Under the pieces are notes generated by a model. It made no database searches. It had not been told where the DNA came from and saw only the letters and a program-made list of their open reading frames with translations. Below, one piece after another: positions 34,471-54,073 of a DNA stretch of 64,000 nucleotides; the stretch's first letter is position 1, and every line of letters starts with the position of its first letter. Source of the DNA: Oryzias latipes (lineage: Eukaryota; Chordata; Actinopteri; Beloniformes; Adrianichthyidae); NCBI RefSeq assembly GCF_002234675.1, contig NC_019879.2:12094464-12158463 (forward strand), written 5' to 3'. The translations under genes were made by a program, and so were the position numbers.

Positions 34471-35642
34471 GTTGACCCTTGTGGCCACATAGTTAGGCAG
34501 TAGCATGAAGGGTCTTCCCCAAGAATCCACAGTAGATCCTGGAGCTGCTTCTTTATAAACTTTTTATTTTTCTTTAAAAAGAGCTATATGTGACAAAAGC
34601 CTTTAGTTGCAAAGACCATGGTACAGTATGAGAGTGTAATTATCAAAAACAAAGACCTTGTGCATTTTTGAAGGTGTGCAGTGCTGTCCATAACATTCAG
34701 TAACAAGCGGCCAGTTTAATATTAGAAGAAATTAGAGGTTTTAGAGCAAATGTTTTAAGTATATGATACAGAAGAATCTTCAGTGTGGACCTGGTGTTTC
34801 TACATCCATTGTGTCTGCACATTCAACAGCAATCCACAGCACAGAAACCTTTTTTCCAACCCATATTCATTCAGGGGAGGCCTGTTGATCAAACTTTCCT
34901 TCTACACAGACAAACTGTTCACACTCTGACCAGATCATCTGCAAGCTGCATTGTGCAACCAGTGAATCACCTTTGGGGAGTATGCAGGCTCAAGTGTTTT
35001 GCTCAAGGGCACACACTCAGAGTAAGTTAGACTGGGGTTGATACTGCTGAGAATTTATCTCATCCAAGGTTAAACCTGTCAGTTCAGGGACTTCAATCAC
35101 AAAGTCGACAAGGCCAACATCTAAGGACCCTCTGTCCTTTTCTGTTAACAGTCTTGGTGATGTGGCAATGCCATTAGCACTTCTATCAACCTGATCTGGA
35201 CATTTTTTGTGTGTCAACAGGGGGGAAGCCTAAAGGAAAAGTAACAGTAGTCAATCCAAGATTCTGTTAATAATACATAGAACTTCTTGTTCTGTTCTTT
35301 TAAATGTAAATCTGACTCCTGACAAGTCAGCGCCTCACCAGACATGAACCTCGCTGCACTCTGCAAAGGTCAAAGGTCAAAGGTCATAGAAATCAGCAGT
35401 GGATTTTTCCATGTCTAAGCTTTTACTGCACATCTAAACTCTCAGAGGCTACATGATTAAAGAGGTTTTTCTTTAAACCAGTTTTTGACTATGTTATCGA
35501 GATTCTGTTACTAGTTAAATTGTTGTAGTAAATACACATACCGTGTAAAATGGAGTGTAAATTTGCTACACTCCATGTAAACTCAGAAAATAGACTAATT
35601 TTAATTTAATTTTATAATTAATTTAAAAGGGGACAGTTAAAT

Positions 35643-35645
<3 letters not shown>

Positions 35646-35692
<47 letters not shown>
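35646..35692. repeat. (TA)n microsatellite
   Basis: Uninterrupted AT/TA dinucleotide run of about 47 bp. Confidence 0.95.
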
Positions 35693-35693
<1 letters not shown>

Positions 35694-36104
35694 CAAATAG
35701 TTTTTGAAAAGCCATAATTAGCCAAAGGCTAGTTTTCATCTGTAGTCCTTTAGCCATGATGTAAAGAAAAGCACACATATACATACAATAATATACAAAA
35801 TAAAAGTACAAACATTGCGATGCAAACAGAAAAAATACATAGCCTTCATTTATCTGAGCACACACATGGGTGAGTGATCTTTGGAGGTTTGGAATCTTCA
35901 TGATAAGCTTAAATCCCTCGACATTTTGACAAAAGAGCTCGCATTTATATGGGTTAATGCATTAGCAAACTGTCTTAAACAAACCTATCATTTAAAATTT
36001 GTTGTTTTGATAACATACGCAAATGTATTGCAAAGACAAGTGTACTCTTTCACTTATTTTCTTGATTGACCTCAATAATGTTTCTTTCCTTGATAGCGTG
36101 TGTG

Positions 36105-36444
36105 GGGAAGCATCGCGAGAGCTGCTCAGCCCACCGCGTGCCTGGGGTTACGAAGGCAATATCTCGCGCTACCTGTACGATGAGAGTCTCATTCCGCCAC
36201 GGTCAGTCTTGTCGGTCGGAGTATCCTTACAGCAGCTCCGCAATAATAATTTCATCTACGAACAAAATTGAAATTTCTATTTGAAAGAAACATTTTTATT
36301 TATTTAACGTCAACTTTAGCTTACTGTCGGTACAAAATTTGAATTTGTTTAAAAAACAGGCTAAGTTTTAGTTTAGGCTCTGCCGATAGTGCTAACAAAG
36401 AAAATCGTTTCTCTTCAGAAGTAATCCCTCGACCTTCTTTAGTT
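36105..36444 (+). promoter_or_regulatory. ddx3 promoter and 5' UTR region
   Basis: A CpG-rich patch stands in AT-rich surroundings just upstream of the ddx3 start. It holds TCGCGAGA (36113-36120) and TCTCGCG (36162-36168), partial matches to the TCTCGCGAGA element used by BANP at CpG-island housekeeping promoters. No TATA box is seen. The transcription start and the 5' UTR boundaries cannot be fixed from sequence alone. Confidence 0.5.
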
Positions 36445-45377
<8,933 letters not shown>

Positions 45378-48350
45378 TCAGCATAGGAATAGGTTGTCAT
45401 GCCAACCAATGGAAACCACATGTTAACTTAAGCCAGACCATAACAATCCTCCCTGTGTAGCTTCACTGACACACAGTACATTACCAGCCCTGGATCTCTG
45501 CCATTCGCTTCACACATAAGTGCAGCACAGCACGAAGGAACTCACCAGCACGTGCACGGCACCAGAGACCGCAGAGATTCGCACTCCTCAGAGTGAGCAT
45601 GGATGCTGACATGCTTCGTCCGACAGCAACCTCGGGCGTTTGTCGTTTTCAAAGTCTTTTTTTTCTTTCTTTTGTGGCGATTTAAAAAGCCCGACTGAGT
45701 AATCTGAGGATCATTCGTTTGTTAATGTACTGTGCCTTTTGAATTCAAACAGGAAATCTGTGCTTTCATTTCACCAAATGAACATGGCCAAGATTTCTAA
45801 ATTTGTTTTTACTATTTGTTTGGAAAATCCAGTGAAGGGTTAAAAAAAAAAGCTTTGATCTTAATCAAACCTTGGCAAAAACTTTGGTGTTGTGACTCCT
45901 GAGTTGCAATTCCATTTGAACCTCAAATTTATTGCAGGAACATCATGTAGCCTTTTCTATTGTCGGACAGCTAATGGAGCCATTACTGTATTTTAAGGAA
46001 CTAGGCCACTGTGTGAAGCAACTGTGTTGAACCGGAAGGGACAAAGTTACTTTTTTGTTTTTGTTTGCTCACTCTATCCTGGACAGGCTCCTTTTCTGGA
46101 TATGGTCGTCTTTGGAAATAAAATAAAAAAGCCATTCCTCTTGTAATCTTAAAAAAAAAAATCACCCAAGTCATTAAGCTCGGTGCCAACTATCACTGAG
46201 GTAGAAACGGAATAACCAAACTAGCTGGAAGTCGTTACTCCACTCTTACTGATTGACTAACTAACCAGTGTTACGGCAGCTAGTATGTTACCAAGTGCTA
46301 GCTACATGAAGTGGGCGGTGTTTTTGTTTTTTACTTGAGACATTTTCAGTGCAGGCATATGTGAATCTGAATCTTCACCCAAAACGAGCATCAAACCGGC
46401 GCCTGCCGCCTCGAGTTTGGTTCGGACCACAGCATTGGGAGGGCGCGGCGTTGATTGGGGCGTGCAGCTGGAAAGCCTGCATAGTATTTTACGCTTGCAA
46501 GTGTTTTGTTTTTTGGTCAAGGAGAAAAGACGTGAACAGAGTCGCTGGCTTAACTTGATTACAAACGTTTTCTCTTTTCAAGCTGCGTTGGAGTCGTGCT
46601 TCATCCTTAAAGACTGATCACTGAAATTTTCAATTTACGGAGGAAAACTGCGCGGGTATTAGCGGCACCCCTACTTGTAGGAGTGGGGGGGTAGTTTTCT
46701 TTTTAGTTTTCTTTTCAGTGCACCATCAAGTGGCTATTGCTGCATAGCCGAGCTTTGGCTGCAGCCAAAGAAGGGGGGTGGGGGGTGTTTCCAAGACTCC
46801 TGTATGGAACCTTCAAGTACTGTCAGACCTCCTAGACCTCATCTGCTCAGACTATTCTAATCAGGGGGTGGAAAAACCTGCCGTTCGGGGTGGGAGGGCT
46901 TTTCTTTACTAAGAGAAGCAGCCGTGGAGGGGGGCGGAGAGGTGGGGGGGTTTTCCACAAAAATGCTCCCATTGCTCTCCGGGGGTGCGATGTGCCTTGA
47001 AACTTATGCTTTTGTTTAACAAATTGAGCTAACAGCAGATGCACTGACAGTCTGGAGAACTTGAGATTGAATGGTGCTACTTGAGTTGGGTGTGTAGGCC
47101 CGTGTACGTCTTGCCCGTGGAGTTTTACAGAAGTTGTTTTATTGCACATCTAGAGTTTTATATAGATGTCTTGGATATGTGTCCTTATGCTTCCAAATAT
47201 TGTGTGTGAGGACGTTTGTGGAAAAGCGAAACGCAGCTTGTTTACAAAGGGGGATGGGTCGTCAAAGTTTAAAACCAGGATTTATTTGGGACCAGGGGAT
47301 TTAGCAGTTTGGGGGGAATTTAGCCATTTGCACAGATTTCTAGATTCAACTTTTGCTGCTAGTTTTGTGTAATTTATTAAGCATTTTTGACAAATATTTA
47401 TTTTTGTAAGCCTCAAAGTGATTCTTTGAAAGTTTGAGAAACTTGACCAAAAGACAGTACAAAAACACTGGCACTTGAATGTTGAATGTCACCTGTATGC
47501 GTGAAATTTATATATTTCGGGGTAGTGTGAGCTTTTTAATGTTGAGATTCATCGATAAATAATATCCACAGCTGTTTCAGGGCCAGTCGTCTCTAATAGA
47601 ATTTGCCAATTGGTGATCAAAATTTGAAAATGGAATTCAACAAACATGCCAAGGTTTGGAATAAAGCTGTCAAAAAGCAAACAAATTTCCTGAGCACAAA
47701 TGTTGCAGAAACGTTCAGATTGCCCAACTGTGTGCATTCTTAGTTGAGTCTGATTTGACCTAATTTTTCTCTAGTCAATGTCTGGCACATGGCAATCCTT
47801 AAAGAAACATGTGGTTTGTTCTCATTGTTGTATTTTTGCATATAAGTCGTGGGTTCTCCTGAAGCGTGGAGCACGTCTGCAGCTGGGTCTGCCCCCACAG
47901 CTGTGGGGGGAGCGCACCTCTGCACACCTGCTGACGTGTTTGTGCGTCTTTGGAGAACGCAGGAGTTCTTTAGATGTAGACTTTGCTTTTCTGTATTAGC
48001 ACCTAGGCTACTGCACTGCATGGGAAATACTCAGCTGTGCATATGTATGATTTTTACCAAAATAAAATGTTTGAAAGTTTTTCAGGGGGGAGGGGGTCAA
48101 GCATGTTTCATGAAGGCCTGTTTACTGTAGATGTGCACAAATGTGTAGCAAGCCGCCTCTGGCGCTGCGGCCCAGAGGCGGCCAAACTGAATTTGGCGTG
48201 GATTGAATGGGATTGTTGTTTTTGAAGAGGTTAAATGCATAAAGATTTCATTTGTAAACAGATATGTGTCTTTGGTGTGCTTTCAAAGGTTTGAGTTGTT
48301 GGAGCTGACCTCTGAATGCAGGAGCCTTCTGTGAAATTCAATAAAGTTGA
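45378..48350 (+). other. ddx3x: Probable long 3' UTR of ddx3
   Basis: No coding exon or clear transposon follows the ddx3 stop for about 3 kb. AATAAA hexamers occur at 46117-46122, 48061-48066 and 48340-48345, so short and long 3' UTRs of about 0.75 and 2.7-3.0 kb are possible. Mammalian DDX3X also has a long 3' UTR. G-rich runs occur at 46685-46960. The exact end is inferred. Confidence 0.6.
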
Positions 48351-48702
48351 GTTCAAACTAGAGGCCTCCAAATCCCACTTTCATGACTTCAAAACAAATC
48401 TACAGTCCAGAAAAAGCAGACCGGTCAGAATCTGAGGGCTGCGTCTGCCTTTCCACGTGATTGCATTCATGTTTCTAACTCAAGATTAATTTCTCTCTAG
48501 TCTGTTAAGACCGAATAATTTAAATCAAGACATTTGAAGCTCATGTTAGTTGGAAGACATTTAACCCTGAAAAACATAAGAACGGTTATTGTAAATTTGA
48601 CCTTTTTGTGTGTTCATATATGAGCAGCTTCTAATGGTCGCAAAAAAAAAATTTACATGATAAACAAATTCAGCCGTGGTCTAAAGTGAGGGTCTCGTAT
48701 AC

Positions 48703-48711
48703 TCTCCCCCC

Positions 48712-48742
<31 letters not shown>

Positions 48743-48745
48743 AAA
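48703..48745. repeat. Poly-C tract followed by (AC)n
   Basis: A run of more than 20 C followed by about 16 bases of AC repeat. Length is likely unreliable because of sequencing slippage. Confidence 0.9.
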
Positions 48746-48977
48746 CACCAGCTGTAAGAATGTGAAGAACAGAGAAAACGGTTCCTGAGGCTTTGAGCTG
48801 CAGGTCGCTCTTAAGGTCAGATATGACCTGAGCTGGACTTAGATGACCCCCTTTGGTTTTTTCAGTCTCCTGCATTATCAGTCTTAAAAAGAGACTGCAG
48901 TCTAAATAGTAAAGATTCTTGAAAGTTTTGTAAAGGTCTTTTTATTTTTTATAAAGTGAACTTCCATTGGTCTAAAC

Positions 48978-49070
48978 CAGGGGTCTGCAGCCTCAGGCAC
49001 CGGGGCCACTGACGGTTCCTTTATCCCTCCATTGTGGCTCTTTGGTTTTGGACAAAAATGCAAATGGTTT
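48978..49070 (+). mobile_element. hAT-type terminus fragment
   Basis: CAGGGGTCTGCAGCCTCAGG followed by GTGGCTCTTTGG-type sequence, the usual layout of a vertebrate hAT terminus. No partner end was found. Confidence 0.5.
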
Positions 49071-49074
49071 GAGG

Positions 49075-50165
49075 TCTGCACAATAAATCGCAAATTTAAC
49101 ATTACAATATCACGCAGTACAATATGTATATTTTTTTAAATATTAACTCAATAAAATTATGCCTATGACCAATCGGACAGACCCCTTTGATCTTAGATGC
49201 CTGGCTTCTTTGTAGACTAGGGTCATTTGGAGTCATTTAAGGTACCGTATTTTCACGACCATAGGGCGTACCGGATGTTAGGGCGCGGCTCAGTCACGGG
49301 ATTTCTCCGTCTTTGACACACACAAAAGGCGCACCGGGTGTTAGGCGCGGGCACGTTAACGCCCCGTTCAGAACCTCAGCGCTTCTAGAGTGGGTTAATA
49401 AAACATCCAGTCTCTGATTTTTTTTAGAGGAAACATTTTTATCTTGTTACTGTTCTCCCTAACTGATCACAAACTGAATGGTCGCGCACTTGCAGCGCTC
49501 TGTCTCCCTTCCTCCTTACAAGCGCTAAACACACAGCACACACACAGACGCTGCGTGTGCCGTCTCCTTTCTTCCTTTCTATGCGCTAGAAAACTGAGCT
49601 GCTTTCAGCACACACACAGAGACACACACACAGACTTGCTGGTCTCCTTTCTTCATACGCGCTGGCGAAAACCTGCTCCTTTCAGCACACACACAGACAC
49701 ACACAGAACTGCGCCAGTCTGTCTCTGCATTTCTCCTTTGCGCTAGCGAAAGCAGCAGTTTAAAGCAGTGGGCCAGCTGCTTCTCTGCTCACTCCTCCTG
49801 TAATGTTTGAAGGCTTTGAGGTAGAAGGAGCATAGAAGGCTTTAAAATGTAGATAGTTGCACTGCAGTTAGGTTCCACTTGGACTTTACGTCTCTCTCCC
49901 TCCCTCACTCCATCTTCTACGACCAACAACTACACAATAGACGCACCGGCTCATAGGGCGCCCCCTGCTGGCGGAAGAAAATTTATGACTTTTAAGCGCG
50001 CCTTATAGTCGTGAAAATACGGTATGTTGACTTTCATTTTTTTAAAAACTTGCAGTGAAATAGAAATGATATATTTAGTTGTTTTGCTATTTGTTCATGT
50101 GTCGCAAGTTATTTCGCAATATTGATCACTAACATCGCAAATCGCAATATATTGTGCTGCTTTAG
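49075..50165. mobile_element. GGGCTGCACGAT-type MITE, copy 3, split by another element
   Basis: The left end GGTCTGCACAATAAATCGCA and the right end (reverse complement of ATCGCAATATATTGTGCTGC) match the family at 17036-17405. The interior ACCAATCGGACAGACCCC corresponds to the 'attggtcaaa' zone of the other copies. It is interrupted by the element at 49245-50022. Confidence 0.65.
49245..50022. mobile_element. CCGTATTTTC-terminal DNA element with TA target duplication
   Basis: The left end CCGTATTTTCACGACCATAG is matched by the reverse complement of the right end, CCGTATTTTCACGACTATAA. The flanks are TA on both sides (49243-49244, 50023-50024). Subterminal sequence has GGGCGC/GGCGCACCG blocks. 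It is 778 bp with no transposase, and the interior has CACACACAGA-rich stretches. It is inserted in the MITE at 49075-50165. Confidence 0.8.
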
Positions 50166-50689
50166 TTTGAAGTAATATCTGGTTTATTATTTTAGGTAAT
50201 CTGTTTATATTTATAATAAAACAAATATTGTTAATGTATATTTTTCCCAGTTAGTTTACTTCTGTTGCTTTTGTTTTCATAAATGTGAACTAAAACTTGT
50301 TTTTCTCTGAGCTCCGCCCTCCGCTTCACACGCTCCACCCGAGCACAGCAGAGTCCCACAGATGGAGCAGTCCCGCTGGGAATGGCTCTGCCTCTGAAGT
50401 CAGGTGGAGCAGACGCGAGCAGGTGTGAAAGAACAGCCTGTTCCTAAACACAAAACAAAAGGAGCTGATGACTCCATGTAGGAGTAGAGGTCCTCGCTTT
50501 CTGCTTCCTGGGAACTCAGAAAGAGGAAGACCTGACCTGAAGCACCACTGAAAGCTGACACTCGGAGCTCTGAAGAATCCTCTAGCAGGAGTGAGAGAAA
50601 AAAGCCCTCCAAAAAACTTTTACCTCCTAGACACCAAATCTGCATAATATTGACCCAGCTACTGTCTGATGAAGGAGGGTACAACCTGG

Positions 50690-50880
50690 ATGGGTTGCCA
50701 GCCTCAACAGGCACAAGTTCCCACCTAGGAACCAATTAAACATGTTTTTATGGACTGTGGGAGGAAGCTGGAGTGTCTGGAGAAGGTTCACACGTGCACA
50801 GGGGGAACATTACAGCTCTGGGATTTGAACCAGGGCCTTCTTGCTGTGAGGCAAGAGCGCTAACCACTGCACCACCATAA
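50690..50880 (-). mobile_element. tRNA-derived SINE, minus strand
   Basis: Read on the minus strand: an A-box-like TGGTTAGCGC (50866-50857), then a B box GGTTCAAATCC (50831-50821), then the standard fish SINE body (GTGTGAACCTTCTCCAGACA, CTTCCTCCCACAGTCCATAA). Intron and intergenic copies of this type are very common in fish. It is not a functional tRNA because no acceptor stem is present. Confidence 0.75.
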
Positions 50881-50961
50881 GAAACAAAGAGACTCAAAAA
50901 CCATGAGTCACTGTTAACCCAGGGCCATAAATCCCCTTTGGAGATGTTGCTTCAGACTTAA

Positions 50962-51173
50962 TTAACCCTTGTACTGTCCTAGGCACTTTACCATTAGGAG
51001 TTGGGTCATCTAGACCCACTAGACAGTGCTCTGAACCTTTTTCTTCAATTATTTGTGATCTTCACTGGTGTCCATGGATTACATGAAATCTTTCCACCTT
51101 TATCCACCTTTGTCATGGTAGAGAGAACACGTCAAAGTAAGGGTGGGGTTATCTAAGAGAGCACAAGGGTTAA
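50962..51173 (+). mobile_element. piggyBac-like MITE family P, copy B
   Basis: TTAA at 50962-50965 and 51170-51173. The inner ends are CCCTTGTACTGTCCTAGGCA and its partner GAGCACAAGGG. Full length, same orientation as copy A. Confidence 0.85.
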
Positions 51174-51436
51174 ATGATTTAAAATCATATATTCAAATTT
51201 CAAATGAAAGAAACAGATCAAATCTGATATGTTGGGCTTTTTCAAAGAATGACGGATGACACAAAGTCTTGTTAAAAACAATATTATGATCATAAACACC
51301 ATATCGTACTATATATAACCTTACATTAGACTAAAGCTAGTAAAAATTTAAATATGCTAAACATAGTTATAAAGAAATATTAAATGGAATTTAGAAATGT
51401 AATAAACTTCTTTACTTAAAAGGTTTAGTCTTAGTC

Positions 51437-51480
51437 ATCCATCCATCTATCCATCTTTCCATCCACATCCATCCATCCTG
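51437..51480. repeat. (CATC)n imperfect microsatellite
   Basis: Repeated CATCCATC units with a few interruptions. Confidence 0.8.
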
Positions 51481-51841
51481 CTGAATCCCTTTCAAGGTGA
51501 CAGGTTGCTGGACCCTATCCGGGCAACTGTTGGGTGAAAGTGGGCTACACCCTGAACAGGTCAGCAATCTGTTGCAGAGCTGGTCTTATAGTAGAGATAA
51601 CTTGATCTTTTATGTTTTACGGCAAAGAAAGAAGTGGATGTGGTGTTCATTATTGATTCGAATGCTCTTGAAGCTTTAGGTGCTCTCTTGAGGATTCTTT
51701 GGTTTCTCCGTCTACAGGAGCTCTAATCCGACCACATGCAGAACCTTATTGTTATCTGGTCTTTTGGGGGTAAAGAAAACATACCGTCTCATTCTGCGTC
51801 ATTTTCTTTGGCCAGGCTTGAAATCTGATGTCTCTAAGTAT

Positions 51842-52046
51842 CCCTTGTGCTATCCTAGGCACTTTAACATTGGGAGTTGGGTAATCTAGACCCACCACAC
51901 AGTGCACTGAACCTTTTTTCTTCACTGATTTGTGATCTTCACTGGTGTCCATGGATTACATGAAATCTTTCCACCTTTATCCACCTTTGTCATGGTAGGG
52001 AGAACACGTCAGTGTAAGGGTGGGTTCATCTAAGATAGCACAAGGG
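51842..52046 (+). mobile_element. piggyBac-like MITE family P, copy C (GTAT target duplication)
   Basis: Both ends are intact (CCCTTGTGCTATCCTAGGCA and GATAGCACAAGGG). The flanking 4-bp direct repeat is GTAT (51838-51841 and 52047-52050), not TTAA. Same orientation as A and B. Confidence 0.85.
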
Positions 52047-52257
52047 GTATTGTCGTTCATGTCACATTTGTCAGATGAGTGAAAAACCAAACCAGGTTAT
52101 TCCACCTGGACCTTTGCATCCAATAATTAAACACTGCACAGGACTAAAGACTTTTCATTTATTTATTTAGTCATCTATGTTGAGTAACAACTCTTTGAGA
52201 GATGATAAAGTAAAGAATAAGTAATGACTAAACATTTAGTAAAAAATAAAGTATATT

Positions 52258-52498
52258 ACAGTTTTTCTCAATTGCTAAAACGCTGAACCAAGTGCTCAGT
52301 TGCCAGAACCCACTGAACGAATCACTCGTTCTTTTGGCAAAACCAGAAGCACTTCTCATCTGTTTAGACACAACTTGCCAACACATTTTCATTGTGATGA
52401 ACCCATGCTGCATGAATGGTGTGCCCAGGTGACAAAAGTCAAACACAAACTAAGCCAAACAATCACAAGAGTGGCTAATGGTGTGAGAAAACAAATAC
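52258..52498 (+). mobile_element. Tc1/mariner-type terminus or MITE fragment
   Basis: Starts TACAGTTTTTCTCAATTGCT and carries an AT-rich, ORF-free body with AACACATTTTCATTGTGATG. It resembles ends of Tc1/IS630-like elements such as the relic at 60840-61330. MITE copy D begins at its right margin. Class is tentative. Confidence 0.4.
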
Positions 52499-52650
52499 CC
52501 CTTGTGCTATCTTAGATGACTCCACCCTTAAATTGACGTGTTCTCTCTACCATGACAAAGGTGGTTATGTGGAAAGATTTCATGTAATCCATGGACACCA
52601 GTGAAGATCACAAATCATTGAAGAAAAAAGGTTCAGCGCACTGCTCTAGA
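52499..52650 (-). mobile_element. piggyBac-like MITE family P, copy D, truncated
   Basis: Begins CCCTTGTGCTATCTTAGATG, the opposite orientation to A-C. Homology stops near 52650, before the other terminus. The bases left of the end are ATAC, the reverse complement of the GTAT seen at copy C. Confidence 0.75.
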
Positions 52651-53055
52651 GGAAGATCAGCACAATTATTGTAAGCATTTTTGCAGCTTCGGTGGCAACG
52701 CCTATTCACTCATTTCTGTTGCTTTTGGCTTTGCATTATGGGTAAAAATTCCCTGAGTTGACTTTGTTCGATAAAATCCCAAACTATATTTACAACATTA
52801 CATTTTACCAGTAAACCACTTTCTCTTTACCTAAAAATGACATAAAAAAGGAATGCATTAAAAAAACAGGAATACATACATATTTTTAAAAAATTAACTG
52901 AACAGACTGTAAAAAGCAGTACGGTAATAGATTACTTAACAGATCCTTTTTTCTGTAACTAAATAGGCATTACTAATGAATTTTGAGTTACATTTTTCCC
53001 ATTGCTTGTCCAGTAACTTGTGTTTTGCAACAGATTTACTGCCCAAAATTAAGTA

Positions 53056-53263
53056 TTAACCATTGTGCTATCTTAGATGACCCCACTCTTACTTTGACGT
53101 GTTCTCTCTACCATGACAAAGGTGGATAAAGGTGGTTAGATTTCATGTAATCCATGGACACCAGTGAAGATCACAAATCATTGAAGAAAAAAGGTTCAGC
53201 GCACTGTGTAGTGGGTCTAGATGACCCAACTCCCAATGTTAAAGTGCCTAGGATAGCACAAGG
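53056..53263 (-). mobile_element. piggyBac-like MITE family P, copy E
   Basis: TTAA at 53056-53059, left end CCATTGTGCTATCTTAGATG, right end GGATAGCACAAGG followed by CTCA, so the right TTAA is lost. Opposite orientation to A-C. Confidence 0.8.
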
Positions 53264-53693
53264 CTCAAAAGCCAAAAGTGCTCAAAACAAAACAACACAT
53301 TTGATCTGCATATCTCATATGAAAATCAGAGAAACAATCTTCTATAACGTGTCTTAATTTTTATGGCCCGCAGCGGCAGTCACTGACTGCAAGGACCATA
53401 TTGTTTTCGCCACGAGGGTCAAACAATCAAAATGCTTCAAAACGCCAAAAAAAAACATGTCAGAAGTCGTCAAAAGCCCAAAACGACATGATAAATGTGT
53501 AGCAAAGCAAAAAATACACTCACACACACACATCACCACAAAAGCGTCCACATTGTCATAGCAAAAATGACGAAAAAACACAAAAAAAGTTCAATAAGCC
53601 CTAAAAGGAAATGTATAAGCCCAAAAAGACATGACCAGTACATAGTAAAAGAAAAGCTGCATTGAAAGACATTGCCATCTCAACCACAAATAG

Positions 53694-53916
53694 GATTTTG
53701 GTCTGATGATGTAATCTGTGGTTACATCATTAGCTCTTTTATGAGACATCATATGACATCATATGATATCATCCTGAAATATCATGCTGATATATCAGGA
53801 TGATATCATATGATATCATGCTGATTACATCAATATGATATCAGCATGATGTCATTTGATGCCATCATACAAGAGCCGATTGGTGTGACCACAGATTACA
53901 TCATCAGACCAAAATC
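53694..53916. repeat. 223-bp palindrome upstream of the pseudokinase-SGNH gene
   Basis: The left arm ATTTTGGTCTGATGATGTAA (from 53695) pairs with the right arm ending TTACATCATCAGACCAAAAT (53915). Pairing continues inward through ATGACATCATATGAT and TGATATCA repeats, with a centre near 53805. It is either a MITE or a cis-regulatory dyad. It ends one base before a TATA box. Confidence 0.8.
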
Positions 53917-53924
53917 TATATATA
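53917..53924 (+). promoter_or_regulatory. TATA box of the pseudokinase-SGNH gene
   Basis: TATATATA is followed 150 bp later by the gene's ATG, so a start near 53945-53955 would leave a 5' UTR of about 120 nt with no intron needed. It is inferred from position and sequence only. Confidence 0.45.
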
Positions 53925-54073
53925 CCGGTAGGAGTCAGGTTAGTGTTTATTCTGGTCTTTCTTAGTAAAGAGTGATCACGTTTGAAACCTTTACGTTTTC
54001 AAAAACTCAATTCAATAACTAGAGTATTTTTACCAAGCAGACTATTTTTAGCTCTCATCAAATTTCAACTAAA

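Larger units (their letters stand above)
30507..36104. other. Intergenic region between nup35 and ddx3
   Basis: nup35 ends at 30506, and the AATAAA at 30613-30618 is its likely polyadenylation signal. From 30960 to 32000 lies a Tc1 relic with a MITE inside it. From 32000 to 33550 nothing is recognisable. Position 33560-33650 resembles a hAT terminus (GGCTCTGTAACCTCCAACTC). A teleost repeat is at 34330-34470. From 34500 to 35640 nothing is recognisable. A TA microsatellite is at 35646-35692. Confidence 0.65.
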
